NCBI GenBank assembly: GCA_032881465.1 | Contig: CP126168.1 | Location: 3,101,501-3,165,500 of the forward strand | Length of the DNA: 64,000 nucleotides | Reading direction: 5' to 3' | Source of the DNA: Parvibaculaceae bacterium PLY_AMNH_Bact1 | Lineage (GTDB): Bacteria > Pseudomonadota > Alphaproteobacteria > Parvibaculales > Parvibaculaceae | In this document: in pieces, positions 33,613 through 41,882 of the stretch | Layout of the letters: each line of letters starts with the position of its first letter | Numbering within the stretch: position 1 is the first letter of the stretch | Notes under the pieces: generated by a model | Seen by the model: the letters and a program-made list of their open reading frames with translations, nothing else | What the model was told of the DNA's origin: nothing | Databases searched by the model: none | Translations under genes and position numbers: made by a program

Positions 33613-36297
33613 TTAGCCGCTGTTTCTGAGAGCGGTCGCAATAGCACTGATTGAAAGTTGAATACCTTGTTCGATACGTTCATCACCCTCCCCTGAACGA
33701 TGACGCTTGATCAACTCGACTTGGAGCAAATTAAGCGGCTCCACATAAGGCAAACGCAGCTTCAGTGCATTTTCAGTTGAGGGGCTATCTTCTAGGAGGC
33801 GAGTCTGCCCTGTGACTTCCAGCAAGAAATCATAGGCTCTTGACCACTCAGACCGGATCTTGCCGAACACATCCTCTGCAAACGCTTTGTCTTCCACCAG
33901 AGTCACATACCGCGCCGCAACATCCATGTCTGATTTCGCGAGCACCATCTCCATATTGGTCAGCGTCGTGTGGAAGAATGGCCATTCACCCGCCATCTCC
34001 TTCAAGAGCTTCTGGTCCTTGAAGTTCGCAAGGGCTGTGCCAACACCAAACCAGCCCGGCAACATGACCCGGGACTGCGCCCAACTGAACACCCAGGGAA
34101 TGGCCCGCAAATCCTCAATCCGCTCTGAGGCCGTCCGGCTCGCTGGTCGCGATCCAATTTTGAGACCAGAAATCTCCGATATAGGAGTCATTTGGCGGAA
34201 AAAGGTTTGAAACCCCGCTGTCTCATAGACAAGCCCGCGATAATGACGGAACGCATCTGCAGACAGAGCCGCCATAGCATCTCCATAACGGGTCTTGTCT
34301 ACCGAGGAAAGCTGATCTGGTTCTATGGTTGCCAGAAGCGTAGCAGAAGCCATCGCTTCCAGGTTTTGGGCAGCTTTCTCCGCAGTCCCGTACTTTGCCG
34401 CAATCACTTCGCCCTGCTCAGTGATGCGAATGCGCCCCTGAACACTCCCTGATGGTTGTGCCCGAATGGCCTCAAACGCAGGTCCGCCTCCACGGCCAAC
34501 GGCACCGCCCCGCCCATGGAAGAGCTGCATCTTGGTACCCGCATCCTCAAAGATGGGAACCAGCTTGCGGGAGGCATCATGCAAACACCACACCGATGAA
34601 AGATAGCCTCCGTCTTTGTTAGAATCAGAGTAGCCAATCATGACTTCCTGAAAGCCACGGGACACAGAAAGCGCCCGCATCTCTGGGAGCGCAAACCACT
34701 CCTGCATAATCGACTGTGCGTTCTCCAAATCGCCGATCGTCTCAAAAAGCGGAACCACCATCAAAGCTGATGAAGGCGGGTTGCCCGGTCGAAACAGCCC
34801 TACTTCTTTGAGCAGCAAATAGACCTCTAAAAGGTCTGACACATTCTCGGCCTTGGAAACGACATAGGTCGAAATCCCCCCGTCCCCGTATTGACCATGC
34901 ACACGCGCGGCAGCTCGAAACAGCGAAAGCTCGGAGTCTGTTTCCGCGGAGTATTCCAAAAAAGATGAGAACAGCGGGCGCGCATTTGAGAGTTCCTGCC
35001 GGAGCAAAGCCACTCGTTCTCCTTCATCAAGAGCAAGATAGTCACCTTCTACGCCACCACCAGAGAGCAACTCGGCGACAACACGCTCATGCACGTCAGC
35101 ATTCTGTCGAAAATCGAGTCTCGTAAGGTGAAAACCAAATGTGTCAACGGCACGAAGCAATTGCTTCAATGCTCCGTCATCCGCTGACTGCCCGTCAGGC
35201 GCGCGCAGTCCCCGCTGCAATGTTTGGAGGTCACCCCGGAAGGCGTCAGAGTGAGCATAGGGCTTCCCATCAAGAGAACTCGTTCTGGGAGGCGGGCGAC
35301 CGATCAACACTTCAAATGTGGCAGCTAAACGCGAATAGATACCGCTTAGTGCGCGGCGATAGGGTTCGTCGCGGCGGGCGAGACTATCATCTCCGCTTGC
35401 ATCAGCAAGCGCGCAAACCTCATCGGGAATATCAGCATTTTCTGACGAGATGGATAGTGCGGCACCAAGCGCATGCACGCTATCAAGATAATACTCCAGA
35501 ACAGTCTGTGAAGCGCGAGAGACAGAATGCTCCACACAAGCTGCATCGACATTTGGATTCCCGTCCCGGTCTCCGCCAATCCAACTGCCGACTTTGAGAA
35601 AACTGGGGCACTGCTCACCCAAAATGCGTTCCCAGCGTGAATATGCCGCTGGCAGGACAGGAAGAAAAACATCGCGAAGATAGTCGAGTTCTATCTCAAC
35701 CTCATCCATCACGGTCAGTCGTTGATGTCGCAGCAACCTGGTCTGCCAGAGCAACGCAATTTGCTGGCGAATGGCATGATCGATAGCGCCGCCGTCCGTG
35801 GTTTCTGTGTGTCCGGCATGCTTCCGATCAAGTAGCTCGCTCACTCGAGTGAGATGATCAATGACGCTTTTGCGACGAACTTCCGTGGGATGTGCGGTAA
35901 GGACCGGCATGACGAGCATATCCGAAAGAGCGTCCTGCACGCGGGCAAGCCCCACGCCTAGGCTTTGAAGGCGTTCAAGAACTTCCGCCAGGCCTGTTAC
36001 CCTCTCAGCGGTGCTACTCTGCCGATCCTCAGCAAGATTGGCGAGCATGGAAAAGAGCATGAAGGCCCGCACAAAATGGAGCGCGTCATCAAGCTCAAGA
36101 GCTTCCAGCTCCCGATTAACATCCTCCGCGTCCACAAGTCCACGATGCTGGTCAACAGAAACGGACCGGACCCGTTCAATTCTCTCAAACAGTGAATCCC
36201 CGCCGTAAGCACGTATGACGTCGCCAAGAAGGTTCCCGAGATAGCGCACGTCGGTATTTTGAGTAACGCTCTGTTTTGAAGATTGCATGGCATCCAC
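33613..36297 (-). CDS. ppc: Phosphoenolpyruvate carboxylase
   Basis: Carboxylates PEP with bicarbonate to oxaloacetate, refilling the TCA cycle. The 894-residue protein has the catalytic His136 in VLTAHPTEVRRKS, GSWIGGDRDGNPNV, the GYSDSNKDGGYLSSVW motif, the mobile loop FHGRGGAVGRGGGPAF and QGEVIAAKYG. The C-terminus is RNSG, where most enzymes have RNTG. ATG 36297 is taken; a second ATG lies three codons later. It stands alone, and its anaplerotic role fits with the ethylmalonyl-CoA pathway genes downstream. Confidence 0.94.
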   Translation of the reverse strand: MDAMQSSKQSVTQNTDVRYLGNLLGDVIRAYGGDSLFERIERVRSVSVDQHRGLVDAEDVNRELEALELDDALHFVRAFMLFSMLANLAEDRQSSTAERVTGLAEVLERLQSLGVGLARVQDALSDMLVMPVLTAHPTEVRRKSVIDHLTRVSELLDRKHAGHTETTDGGAIDHAIRQQIALLWQTRLLRHQRLTVMDEVEIELDYLRDVFLPVLPAAYSRWERILGEQCPSFLKVGSWIGGDRDGNPNVDAACVEHSVSRASQTVLEYYLDSVHALGAALSISSENADIPDEVCALADASGDDSLARRDEPYRRALSGIYSRLAATFEVLIGRPPPRTSSLDGKPYAHSDAFRGDLQTLQRGLRAPDGQSADDGALKQLLRAVDTFGFHLTRLDFRQNADVHERVVAELLSGGGVEGDYLALDEGERVALLRQELSNARPLFSSFLEYSAETDSELSLFRAAARVHGQYGDGGISTYVVSKAENVSDLLEVYLLLKEVGLFRPGNPPSSALMVVPLFETIGDLENAQSIMQEWFALPEMRALSVSRGFQEVMIGYSDSNKDGGYLSSVWCLHDASRKLVPIFEDAGTKMQLFHGRGGAVGRGGGPAFEAIRAQPSGSVQGRIRITEQGEVIAAKYGTAEKAAQNLEAMASATLLATIEPDQLSSVDKTRYGDAMAALSADAFRHYRGLVYETAGFQTFFRQMTPISEISGLKIGSRPASRTASERIEDLRAIPWVFSWAQSRVMLPGWFGVGTALANFKDQKLLKEMAGEWPFFHTTLTNMEMVLAKSDMDVAARYVTLVEDKAFAEDVFGKIRSEWSRAYDFLLEVTGQTRLLEDSPSTENALKLRLPYVEPLNLLQVELIKRHRSGEGDERIEQGIQLSISAIATALRNSG

Positions 36298-36410
36298 CTA
36301 CTATGTGCTAGCTTCATAAACTCTAACTCGTTTTACAACGTGACGAACCAGTCAAAAGTGACTTTCAACCAGCAAATCCAAAATCAGCCAATTTGAAGGA
36401 AAGGCTATCT

Positions 36411-36899
36411 ATGGAAATCCTAAGAACAAAGCTGGGCTTGGCATTCTGCTTGGTCGCTGCAACGGGTGCCTTCCTCGCGATAACCGGTATAGGTGGATCG
36501 CCTGCACTTGGCGTGTGGGACAATGAAGCCCGCACAAACCTGCCCAGCTGGATGATGGTATGGCTTGGTTTCCTTGCCCTGACATTCTTGTCGTCACTCA
36601 TATTTGCCTGGAACCATGTGCCAGCACGGTGGGTGCTGGCCGGTTTCATTGGAAGCCATGTCGTGACCATCGCCATCGCAAGCATTGAAGGTGTGGTTTT
36701 GCGTGCGGGCCTCGTCTCACTGCTCCATGTGATTTTCTGGACACCCGGATTGATCGCACTGCTTTCAAACCAATCTGACCTCTGCCTCAACTCGGTCTAT
36801 GGTGTTTGGGCAAGCATGCTCCTGTTCGTCTACGCGGTCGCCTTCACGTTTGATATTCGCGATGGGCTGGTCTGGATTCTGTTCATGGGCGGCATCTGA
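36411..36899 (+). CDS. Four-helix membrane protein of unknown function
   Basis: A 162-residue hydrophobic protein. Predicted membrane segments lie at about 9-31 (LGLAFCLVAATGAFLAITGIG), 46-69 (WMMVWLGFLALTFLSSLIFAW), 75-120 (two helices around VVTIAIASIEGVVLRAGLVSLLHVIFW) and 128-150 (VWASMLLFVYAVAFTFDI). AAGGAAAGG precedes ATG 36411; the frame is open from a TTG six codons earlier. No family is recognised. Divergent from ppc and convergent with a GNAT gene. Confidence 0.7.
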   Translation: MEILRTKLGLAFCLVAATGAFLAITGIGGSPALGVWDNEARTNLPSWMMVWLGFLALTFLSSLIFAWNHVPARWVLAGFIGSHVVTIAIASIEGVVLRAGLVSLLHVIFWTPGLIALLSNQSDLCLNSVYGVWASMLLFVYAVAFTFDIRDGLVWILFMGGI

Positions 36900-36911
36900 C
36901 ACCCAGCCACA

Positions 36912-37403
36912 CTAGGAAAGATCACGATACAGGACATAGGCGTCTACGAAGCGCTCACCTCGAAAGTGAAAAGCATCTGGCAGCGTCCCGACAATCTGAA
37001 AACCATTTCGCTTGCAGATCTCAAGAGATGCCCCATTGGTTGAGACAACGAGATTGAGTTGGATGGCTTTGAAGCCAAGCTCTTTGGCTTTCGCCAATCC
37101 AAACTCCATCATCTTTTTGCCAAGTCCCTGACCACGCACTGTTGCATCAACCATGACGCCGGTGTTGCAGACATGAGAGCCAAGGCCCGGTTTATTGGGC
37201 ACGATATAGCGGCTGGCGACGGCGACGCCATCAAGATATCCGAAGTAGACCCGAGCACCCGGCGCGAACCAAAATGCACGCGCCTCTGCCAGGTCTGTGT
37301 CCATCGGATAGGGATAGGTCTCGCCGGTCCTAACAACCTCGCGAAAGATCGGCCAGACTTCTTCAAACTGATCGGCGGTGGCTTCTTTGATTTCAAAGGA
37401 CAT
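36912..37403 (-). CDS. GNAT family N-acetyltransferase (intact copy)
   Basis: A 163-residue acetyltransferase: acetyl-CoA loop DATVRGQGLGKKMMEFGL and VVSTNGASLEICKRNGFQIVGTLP are canonical; the N-terminus MSFEIKEATADQFEEVWPIFREVV is typical of phosphinothricin-type GNATs. Its first ~60 bases are repeated in degenerate form at 39815-39877, next to tRNA-Leu, marking the border of an accessory insertion between the two sites. The acceptor is unknown. Confidence 0.85.
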   Translation of the reverse strand: MSFEIKEATADQFEEVWPIFREVVRTGETYPYPMDTDLAEARAFWFAPGARVYFGYLDGVAVASRYIVPNKPGLGSHVCNTGVMVDATVRGQGLGKKMMEFGLAKAKELGFKAIQLNLVVSTNGASLEICKRNGFQIVGTLPDAFHFRGERFVDAYVLYRDLS

Positions 37404-37494
37404 GAGGACGATCCGCTATTGTGTTTCTACGCGACCGTGAAACAATGCCTCAAACTCAACCTAGAAAAACTAGGCATACACCAACAAACGATAG

Positions 37495-39066
37495 TCATAA
37501 CTTTTCGGTCAAATCAATAGTGTTCGCTTTGTCTGCCAGAGCAAGAGAGTTCCTGCTTTTGGATTCATAAATCGACCTAAACAGTCCACTGTGCAATGTA
37601 AATTTCTCGCGATAATTGATCACCGATGTCGGAAAATTGTATTTGAATGTGCGATAGTAGAATGGTGTTTGACTTTCAACGTCTTTTCGCTTGTCAATAT
37701 TACCAACCACCGAATACTCAAAGAGAAATTTCAGTATATTTTCAAGACCTATCTTCTCGAAAAGGTCTCTGTCAAAATTGCCTTCCTCTGCAAAGGCTCT
37801 TTGAATCTGATGAAATGAAAAATATCGAATTTTGTGAATTTTACCAAATGCATCCAGATACCCGTCGACATCCTTAAGGACTGAGTGCATCTCGTCTACA
37901 ATCTCTTTTCGGAAGCGTCTTGAATATAAGTCTTCTGATTGCACAAAAGTCTTTGGAGCTATCCTCGTGTACCCCTGATCGTATTCGTCAGTAACCTTCG
38001 CTACAATTTGTATATATCTGATGAAATCTCGAGGCCGACTAAACGTCCGCTTATGTATGTAATCTATCGGCTTTATTCTAAATATCTCGTTGGATCGCTT
38101 GTTCTCGATTTCAACCGGCCTATCAAACACGATCCTCTTCCAACTTGCGCGAAAACCCTTGTCCTCAATTGCCTCATGAGCCGAATGACATATTCTGTGT
38201 GAGAGCATGTTGTGAATCTGGTCTTTCCGCCACTTCAAGTCACAAACGAAGTCTTCCCACTTCTCGCTGTCACTGTCTCTCAGGTCATCGAACATGTCCG
38301 TCCGTATAAAAACCAAAGGAATAACGTTCAGCCCCGACCTTCTGAAACTCAATCTTTCATCAAAACACGATTTTATCAGTCCACGGATAATCGTCTGTTG
38401 CTTTTCGTAGCTTTTACCTGACCTTGTTGCATCAGTTAGTTCTGCATCAAGACCATCAAACATCACATAGTATTTTGAATCATCGCAGTTCTCATAAATA
38501 AACCTACCGAGGAGCTCAACGGTACGCGCTAAACTATTGATGTCAGCAGAATCAAACTTCTTCTCTGTCGAGAAGCTCAATCCTGGCGTCAGCACGTTAT
38601 CCCCGATACCAACAGATATCTTGTTACCAGGTGACCGACCCAGAACTTGCGCCAGTTGCTTCTCCGGAGAGGCCGGAAACCAGTCATCAAGCTCACGACC
38701 AATTTCTGCCTTAACACGCTCATTCTCTGTAAACAGATCAACAACCGCACTGTAAATTACATATCTCCAAATCAAAACATAGGCAGACAAAGGCAGATCA
38801 CCCGTCACACCCACGTCTTGAAAAAACTCAATTGGTGAACGATCAAGCGTAATCGACTTGGAGAAATGGTCGAAGGATCTCATTGAGCGGATATACTGCA
38901 GTATGGCTGTCTTGCCACTTCCCTTTCGGCCTTTGACGAAGATGTAGTCTCCGTTTTTGACTTTTCTAAAAGCTGGAAATTCATAGAACAATTTCCCCAT
39001 ATCCTCAGCTTTCGCCTCGATATTCCAACGGGCAACATGAGGTAGCAAGTTTAGTGGTTTCGCCAT
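37495..39066 (-). CDS. P-loop ATPase of Sll1717 type, probable defence/accessory protein
   Basis: A 523-residue protein with Walker A GRKGSGKTA at 46-54 and Walker B-like YYVMFDGLD at 199-207. The layout (NTPase core about 20-330, then a winged-helix-like region with RKEIVDEMHSVLKDVDGYLDAFGKIHKIRYFSF) matches the Sll1717-type P-loop ATPases, STAND/KAP-like relatives often found singly in defence islands. The coding sequence is visibly AT-rich with codon choices unlike its GC-rich neighbours (many AAA, AAT, TTT, AGA), indicating horizontal transfer. GAAGGA precedes the ATG. No effector domain is recognised, and no partner gene is intact nearby. Confidence 0.75.
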   Translation of the reverse strand: MAKPLNLLPHVARWNIEAKAEDMGKLFYEFPAFRKVKNGDYIFVKGRKGSGKTAILQYIRSMRSFDHFSKSITLDRSPIEFFQDVGVTGDLPLSAYVLIWRYVIYSAVVDLFTENERVKAEIGRELDDWFPASPEKQLAQVLGRSPGNKISVGIGDNVLTPGLSFSTEKKFDSADINSLARTVELLGRFIYENCDDSKYYVMFDGLDAELTDATRSGKSYEKQQTIIRGLIKSCFDERLSFRRSGLNVIPLVFIRTDMFDDLRDSDSEKWEDFVCDLKWRKDQIHNMLSHRICHSAHEAIEDKGFRASWKRIVFDRPVEIENKRSNEIFRIKPIDYIHKRTFSRPRDFIRYIQIVAKVTDEYDQGYTRIAPKTFVQSEDLYSRRFRKEIVDEMHSVLKDVDGYLDAFGKIHKIRYFSFHQIQRAFAEEGNFDRDLFEKIGLENILKFLFEYSVVGNIDKRKDVESQTPFYYRTFKYNFPTSVINYREKFTLHSGLFRSIYESKSRNSLALADKANTIDLTEKL

Positions 39067-39352
39067 GTTCCTTCACCCTCGTGTCATCCACACCTAGCAC
39101 GAAACCTTGGAGACAGACCTGAAACTTGTCTTCTTAGGTTTTCATATGATACCGGACCCGCGTCTCAACGGATTCGTTCTACATACAACACAGATAGAAT
39201 ATGCCTCCAAGAACGCCCATCAAAATGGACCATTTTTCTCGATGGCTCAACACAGAATGAGTAGAAATCACAACTCCTATGGTTGCCTAAGACGCGCAAA
39301 CATTAGATCAATGATAGCGAGAACAACCAGCAGATATTGGTGACGACTGTTA
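39067..39352. other. Gene-free accessory spacer
   Basis: About 290 bases upstream of the ATPase gene. No convincing ORF, RNA gene or repeat is visible. It presumably holds the ATPase promoter, followed by degraded sequence leading into the tRNA-Leu remnant. Confidence 0.5.
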
Positions 39353-39399
39353 CAGACTCGAACTAGAAGTTCGTGCGGACAGCAGATTTTGAACCTACA
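39353..39399 (-). pseudogene. tRNA-Leu remnant (partial duplicate)
   Basis: Two exact matches to the intact tRNA-Leu at 39906-39992 lie in the same order and orientation: GACTCGAAC from the T-arm (39355-39363) and an 18-base anticodon-arm block (39376-39393, matching 39943-39960), with a diverged variable arm one base shorter. The acceptor stem and D-arm are lost, so it cannot be a working tRNA. It is a duplicate left by recombination or by integration of an element at the tRNA gene. Confidence 0.75.
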
Positions 39400-39763
39400 G
39401 ACATCTTACCGCTACGTGTTTCAAAATCTCATCCACTACATTTTCAAGCAGCGCACCAGCATCAATAGAAATACCATTTTTCGGAATGTCTTCTTTTGTT
39501 CGATGCAATCGCGCAACAAGCTCTTTTTCCTCTGGCTTCCCGCCAAAGTCAGTTGGGTCCAACATCACGCGCTCATCAAGTCGCCGATACAACGTCTCGA
39601 TATCATCGAGCTCGAGAACGAAAACGCCGTCAAGCAAGCCTTGAAAGCGGTGGAAATTTCTGGAGCCACCGCAAAAGAAGGAAACTGGGACGCTGTGATC
39701 AACAATAGCGGTTTTGACTTTCCCTAGATCCCAAAGCAGATGCTCGTGGAGAAACCCACCCTC
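39395..39763 (-). pseudogene. Truncated nucleotide-kinase-like P-loop protein (C-terminal part)
   Basis: An open frame of about 122 codons with no sensible start. Its translation includes FFCGGSRNF, FVLELDDIETLYRRLDER, then GGKPEEKELVARLHRTKEDIPKNGISIDA, and ends VVDEILK. This is the C-terminal two-thirds of a small AAA/shikimate-kinase-like family seen in many bacteria; the GxGK(S/T) P-loop half is absent because a stop lies directly upstream. It is a broken gene inside the island next to tRNA-Leu. Family recognition is from memory of the motif pattern. Confidence 0.6.
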
Positions 39764-39814
39764 TCACGCCCAAAAGAGGCGAGGTTCGGTTTCGTAAGCC
39801 CTACTCCCGACAGA

Positions 39815-39877
39815 CCGCACAGATTTTCGAACTGATAGGCGGCGGCTTCTTTGAATTCAAAGGATATCGGACGATCT
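39815..39877 (-). pseudogene. Remnant of the GNAT gene 5' end
   Basis: This stretch repeats the start of the GNAT gene at 36912-37403: 34 of 38 bases agree between 39830-39867 and 37366-37403. Read leftward it encodes ISFEFKEAAAYQFE against MSFEIKEATADQFE in the intact gene; the ATG is now ATA. The similarity fades after about 20 codons. It shows that GNAT-leader sequence once sat directly behind tRNA-Leu, about 30 bases away. Confidence 0.75.
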
Positions 39878-39905
39878 GCACTTGTAAGTGCATGCAATCG
39901 TGAGG

Positions 39906-39992
39906 TGGTGCCCCTGGCCGGACTCGAACCAGCACGCCCGTACGGACAGCAGATTTTGAATCTACCGCGTCTACCAATTCCGCCACAGGGGC
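39906..39992 (-). tRNA. tRNA-Leu (CAA)
   Basis: An 87-base class II tRNA on the minus strand. Acceptor arms GCCCCTG and CAGGGGC, a D-arm with GGTAGACGC, anticodon loop TTCAAAA giving anticodon CAA, a long variable arm (CCGTACGGG-type), TTCGAGTCC T-loop and an encoded CCA 3' end. It forms the right border of the accessory island. Confidence 0.95.
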
Positions 39993-39993
39993 T

Positions 39994-40018
39994 TTGACGG
40001 GCGAGGGTCGCCCGTCAA
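39994..40018. repeat. Perfect 11-bp hairpin next to the tRNA-Leu 5' end
   Basis: TTGACGGGCGA and TCGCCCGTCAA arms around a GGG loop begin two bases outside the mature tRNA 5' end. It would fold in the precursor leader. No T-run is present, so a terminator role is unlikely; a processing signal or an element end is possible. Confidence 0.6.
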
Positions 40019-40107
40019 GCGGCGCCATGATAGGCAGGACGGCGCTCAGGTCAAAGGGAAAGAGCCCCTGATAGACAGAAATCTTATGCCCTGTTATCAC
40101 GGGTCCC

Positions 40108-40689
40108 ATGTTGCGCAGCCTCTATGATTGGACCATGAACCTTGCCGCCCACCGCCATGCGCGTTGGGGGCTGGCCCTCGTCTCATTTGCCGAAAGTTCT
40201 TTCTTCCCCGTCCCGCCCGATGTCGCCCTGATACCCATGGTATTGGCCAAGCGGGCGCTGGCCTGGGTCTATGCTCTTATCTGTACCGTGGCATCGGTAT
40301 TGGGGGGCGTTGCAGGCTATGCGATCGGCTTTTTCTTCTTCGCTCAACTGGGCGAGCCTATCCTCGCCTTCTATGGCTACACCGACCAATTCGCGAGCTT
40401 TGCAGAGAGATATAATGATTATGGCGTCTGGATCGTCCTGATCGCGGGCCTCACCCCCTTCCCCTATAAGGTCATCACCATTGCCAGTGGAGCAACAGGG
40501 CTTAATTTCCTGGTTTTCATGGCCGCAAGCCTGGTGGCCCGCGGCACCCGCTTTTTCGCTGTCGCCGGACTTTTATGGTGGTTTGGGGAGCCCATCCGCA
40601 CCTTTATCGACAAGTATTTTGGCCTGTTGTCGATCCTTTTTGTCGCACTCCTGATCGGCGGCTTCCTCCTGGTGGGCCTGATCCTGTAA
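40108..40689 (+). CDS. YqaA family membrane protein (DedA/VTT superfamily)
   Basis: A 193-residue inner-membrane protein. The YqaA/DedA pattern is clear: ALVSFAESSFFPVPPDVALIPMVLA, a GYAIGFFFF helix, and GLTPFPYKVITIASGATGLNFLVF with the re-entrant-loop proline/glycine residues, then a RGTRFFAVAGLLWWFG helix. About five membrane segments. DedA-type proteins take part in lipid carrier or phospholipid scrambling; the YqaA branch is less studied. Followed nine bases later by dsbB. Confidence 0.87.
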   Translation: MLRSLYDWTMNLAAHRHARWGLALVSFAESSFFPVPPDVALIPMVLAKRALAWVYALICTVASVLGGVAGYAIGFFFFAQLGEPILAFYGYTDQFASFAERYNDYGVWIVLIAGLTPFPYKVITIASGATGLNFLVFMAASLVARGTRFFAVAGLLWWFGEPIRTFIDKYFGLLSILFVALLIGGFLLVGLIL

Positions 40690-40698
40690 GATCACCCC

Positions 40699-41232
40699 AT
40701 GTCCCTGCTCACCGCCCTTCCAATCGCAAACCGCCAGATACCATGGGCGATCTTTGCCATCTCTGTGGTGACGCTCGGCGCGGCGCTCGCTTTCGAACAT
40801 ATCGGCGGGCTTGATCCCTGCTCTCTCTGCCTGCAGCAACGCTATGCCTATTACTTTCTGATCCCCGTCTCACTCGCTGCCGGCGTTCTGTCCCGCGAAA
40901 CCAATTTAGGGTTGGCACCGGTTGTGCTGATCACGCTCTGTACACTTGCTGCAGCGGCGAGCGTCATCCTGGCTGGCTACCATGCAGGCGTTGAATATAA
41001 ATGGTGGGAAGGCCCGCAAGGCTGCACCGGTGTGAACTTGATGGCGGGGAGCATTGACGAATTTAGACAGCAGCTGGATGGCGTCACCGTCCCGCGCTGC
41101 GACGAAGTCCCCTGGAGCCTCTTTGGCATCTCCATGGCGGGATACAATTGCCTGATCTCCATCCTCCTCACCGCTTTGGGCTCAATAGCCCTTGCGCGCT
41201 ACTGGACGATGACTGGACTGGAGGAAGAGTAA
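40699..41232 (+). CDS. dsbB: Disulfide bond formation protein B
   Basis: A four-helix inner-membrane quinone reductase that re-oxidises DsbA. The 177-residue protein has the first redox pair in LDPCSLCLQQRYAYY (CxxC) and the second pair in the periplasmic loop QGCTGVN...VPRCDEVPW. Four membrane helices are visible, starting WAIFAISVVTLGAALAF. Two bases from the following coq7-like gene, so an operon with YqaA and Coq7 is likely. Confidence 0.87.
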   Translation: MSLLTALPIANRQIPWAIFAISVVTLGAALAFEHIGGLDPCSLCLQQRYAYYFLIPVSLAAGVLSRETNLGLAPVVLITLCTLAAAASVILAGYHAGVEYKWWEGPQGCTGVNLMAGSIDEFRQQLDGVTVPRCDEVPWSLFGISMAGYNCLISILLTALGSIALARYWTMTGLEEE

Positions 41233-41233
41233 G

Positions 41234-41812
41234 ATGAGCAAACCATCTTTCAACGCCGCGGCAGACCATCCTGGCCGCCCCTCTACCGCTGACCGGATCA
41301 AAGAGATGATCCGCGTAGACCATGCAGGTGAGTATGGAGCCGTGCGCATTTATGAAGGCCAGCTGGCCGTCTTCCGCAACCTGCCCCATAAAAAGGAAAT
41401 CACCGAGAGCCTAACCCGCATGGCGGCGGAAGAAGAGGAACATCTCGACCGCTTCAACAAACTCGTGCACGAACGCCAGGTCCGACCGACAGCCCTCAAT
41501 CCGCTCTGGCACCTGGGCGGCTTCGCAATGGGCGCAGCCACAGCCCTTATGGGCGAAAAGGCCGCGCACGCCTGTACGGTAGCTGTTGAATCAGTGATTG
41601 ATGAGCATTATCAGAGCCAGATCGATGAGCTATCAGCTCTCGATACAGAAGAAGATCTAAAAGAAACGATCATTCAGTTTCGGGAAGAAGAACTGGCGCA
41701 TAAGCAGGAAGCACTGGAAAAAGGTGCAGAAGAAGCGCCCGGCTACCCTGTTCTATCGAACGTGATCCAGACGATCTGCCGAGCGGCAATTCGCGCCTCT
41801 GAAAAAGCCTGA
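41234..41812 (+). CDS. coq7: Demethoxyubiquinone hydroxylase (Coq7)
   Basis: A di-iron monooxygenase for the C6 hydroxylation step of ubiquinone synthesis, 192 residues. Iron ligands are in DHAGEYGAVRIYEGQ, EEEEHLDRF, ESVIDEHYQSQ and REEELAHKQEAL, the paired ExxH pattern of the family. An N-terminal polar extension of about 25 residues precedes the core. It clusters with dsbB, which uses ubiquinone as electron acceptor. Confidence 0.9.
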   Translation: MSKPSFNAAADHPGRPSTADRIKEMIRVDHAGEYGAVRIYEGQLAVFRNLPHKKEITESLTRMAAEEEEHLDRFNKLVHERQVRPTALNPLWHLGGFAMGAATALMGEKAAHACTVAVESVIDEHYQSQIDELSALDTEEDLKETIIQFREEELAHKQEALEKGAEEAPGYPVLSNVIQTICRAAIRASEKA

Positions 41813-41882
41813 ACTTAGAGCGTCTCCAAGAAAAGTGTTCTTACGGTTTTCTATCCGGAAACCCGCAACAAAAATGGAACAG

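Noticed and set aside
39353-39399. A second functional tRNA-Leu
   Set aside because: Acceptor stem and D-arm are missing, so it is listed as a remnant only.
39389-39727. A 112-codon plus-strand frame in the island
   Set aside because: It is the shadow of the kinase-like fragment, whose minus-strand translation carries recognisable family blocks.
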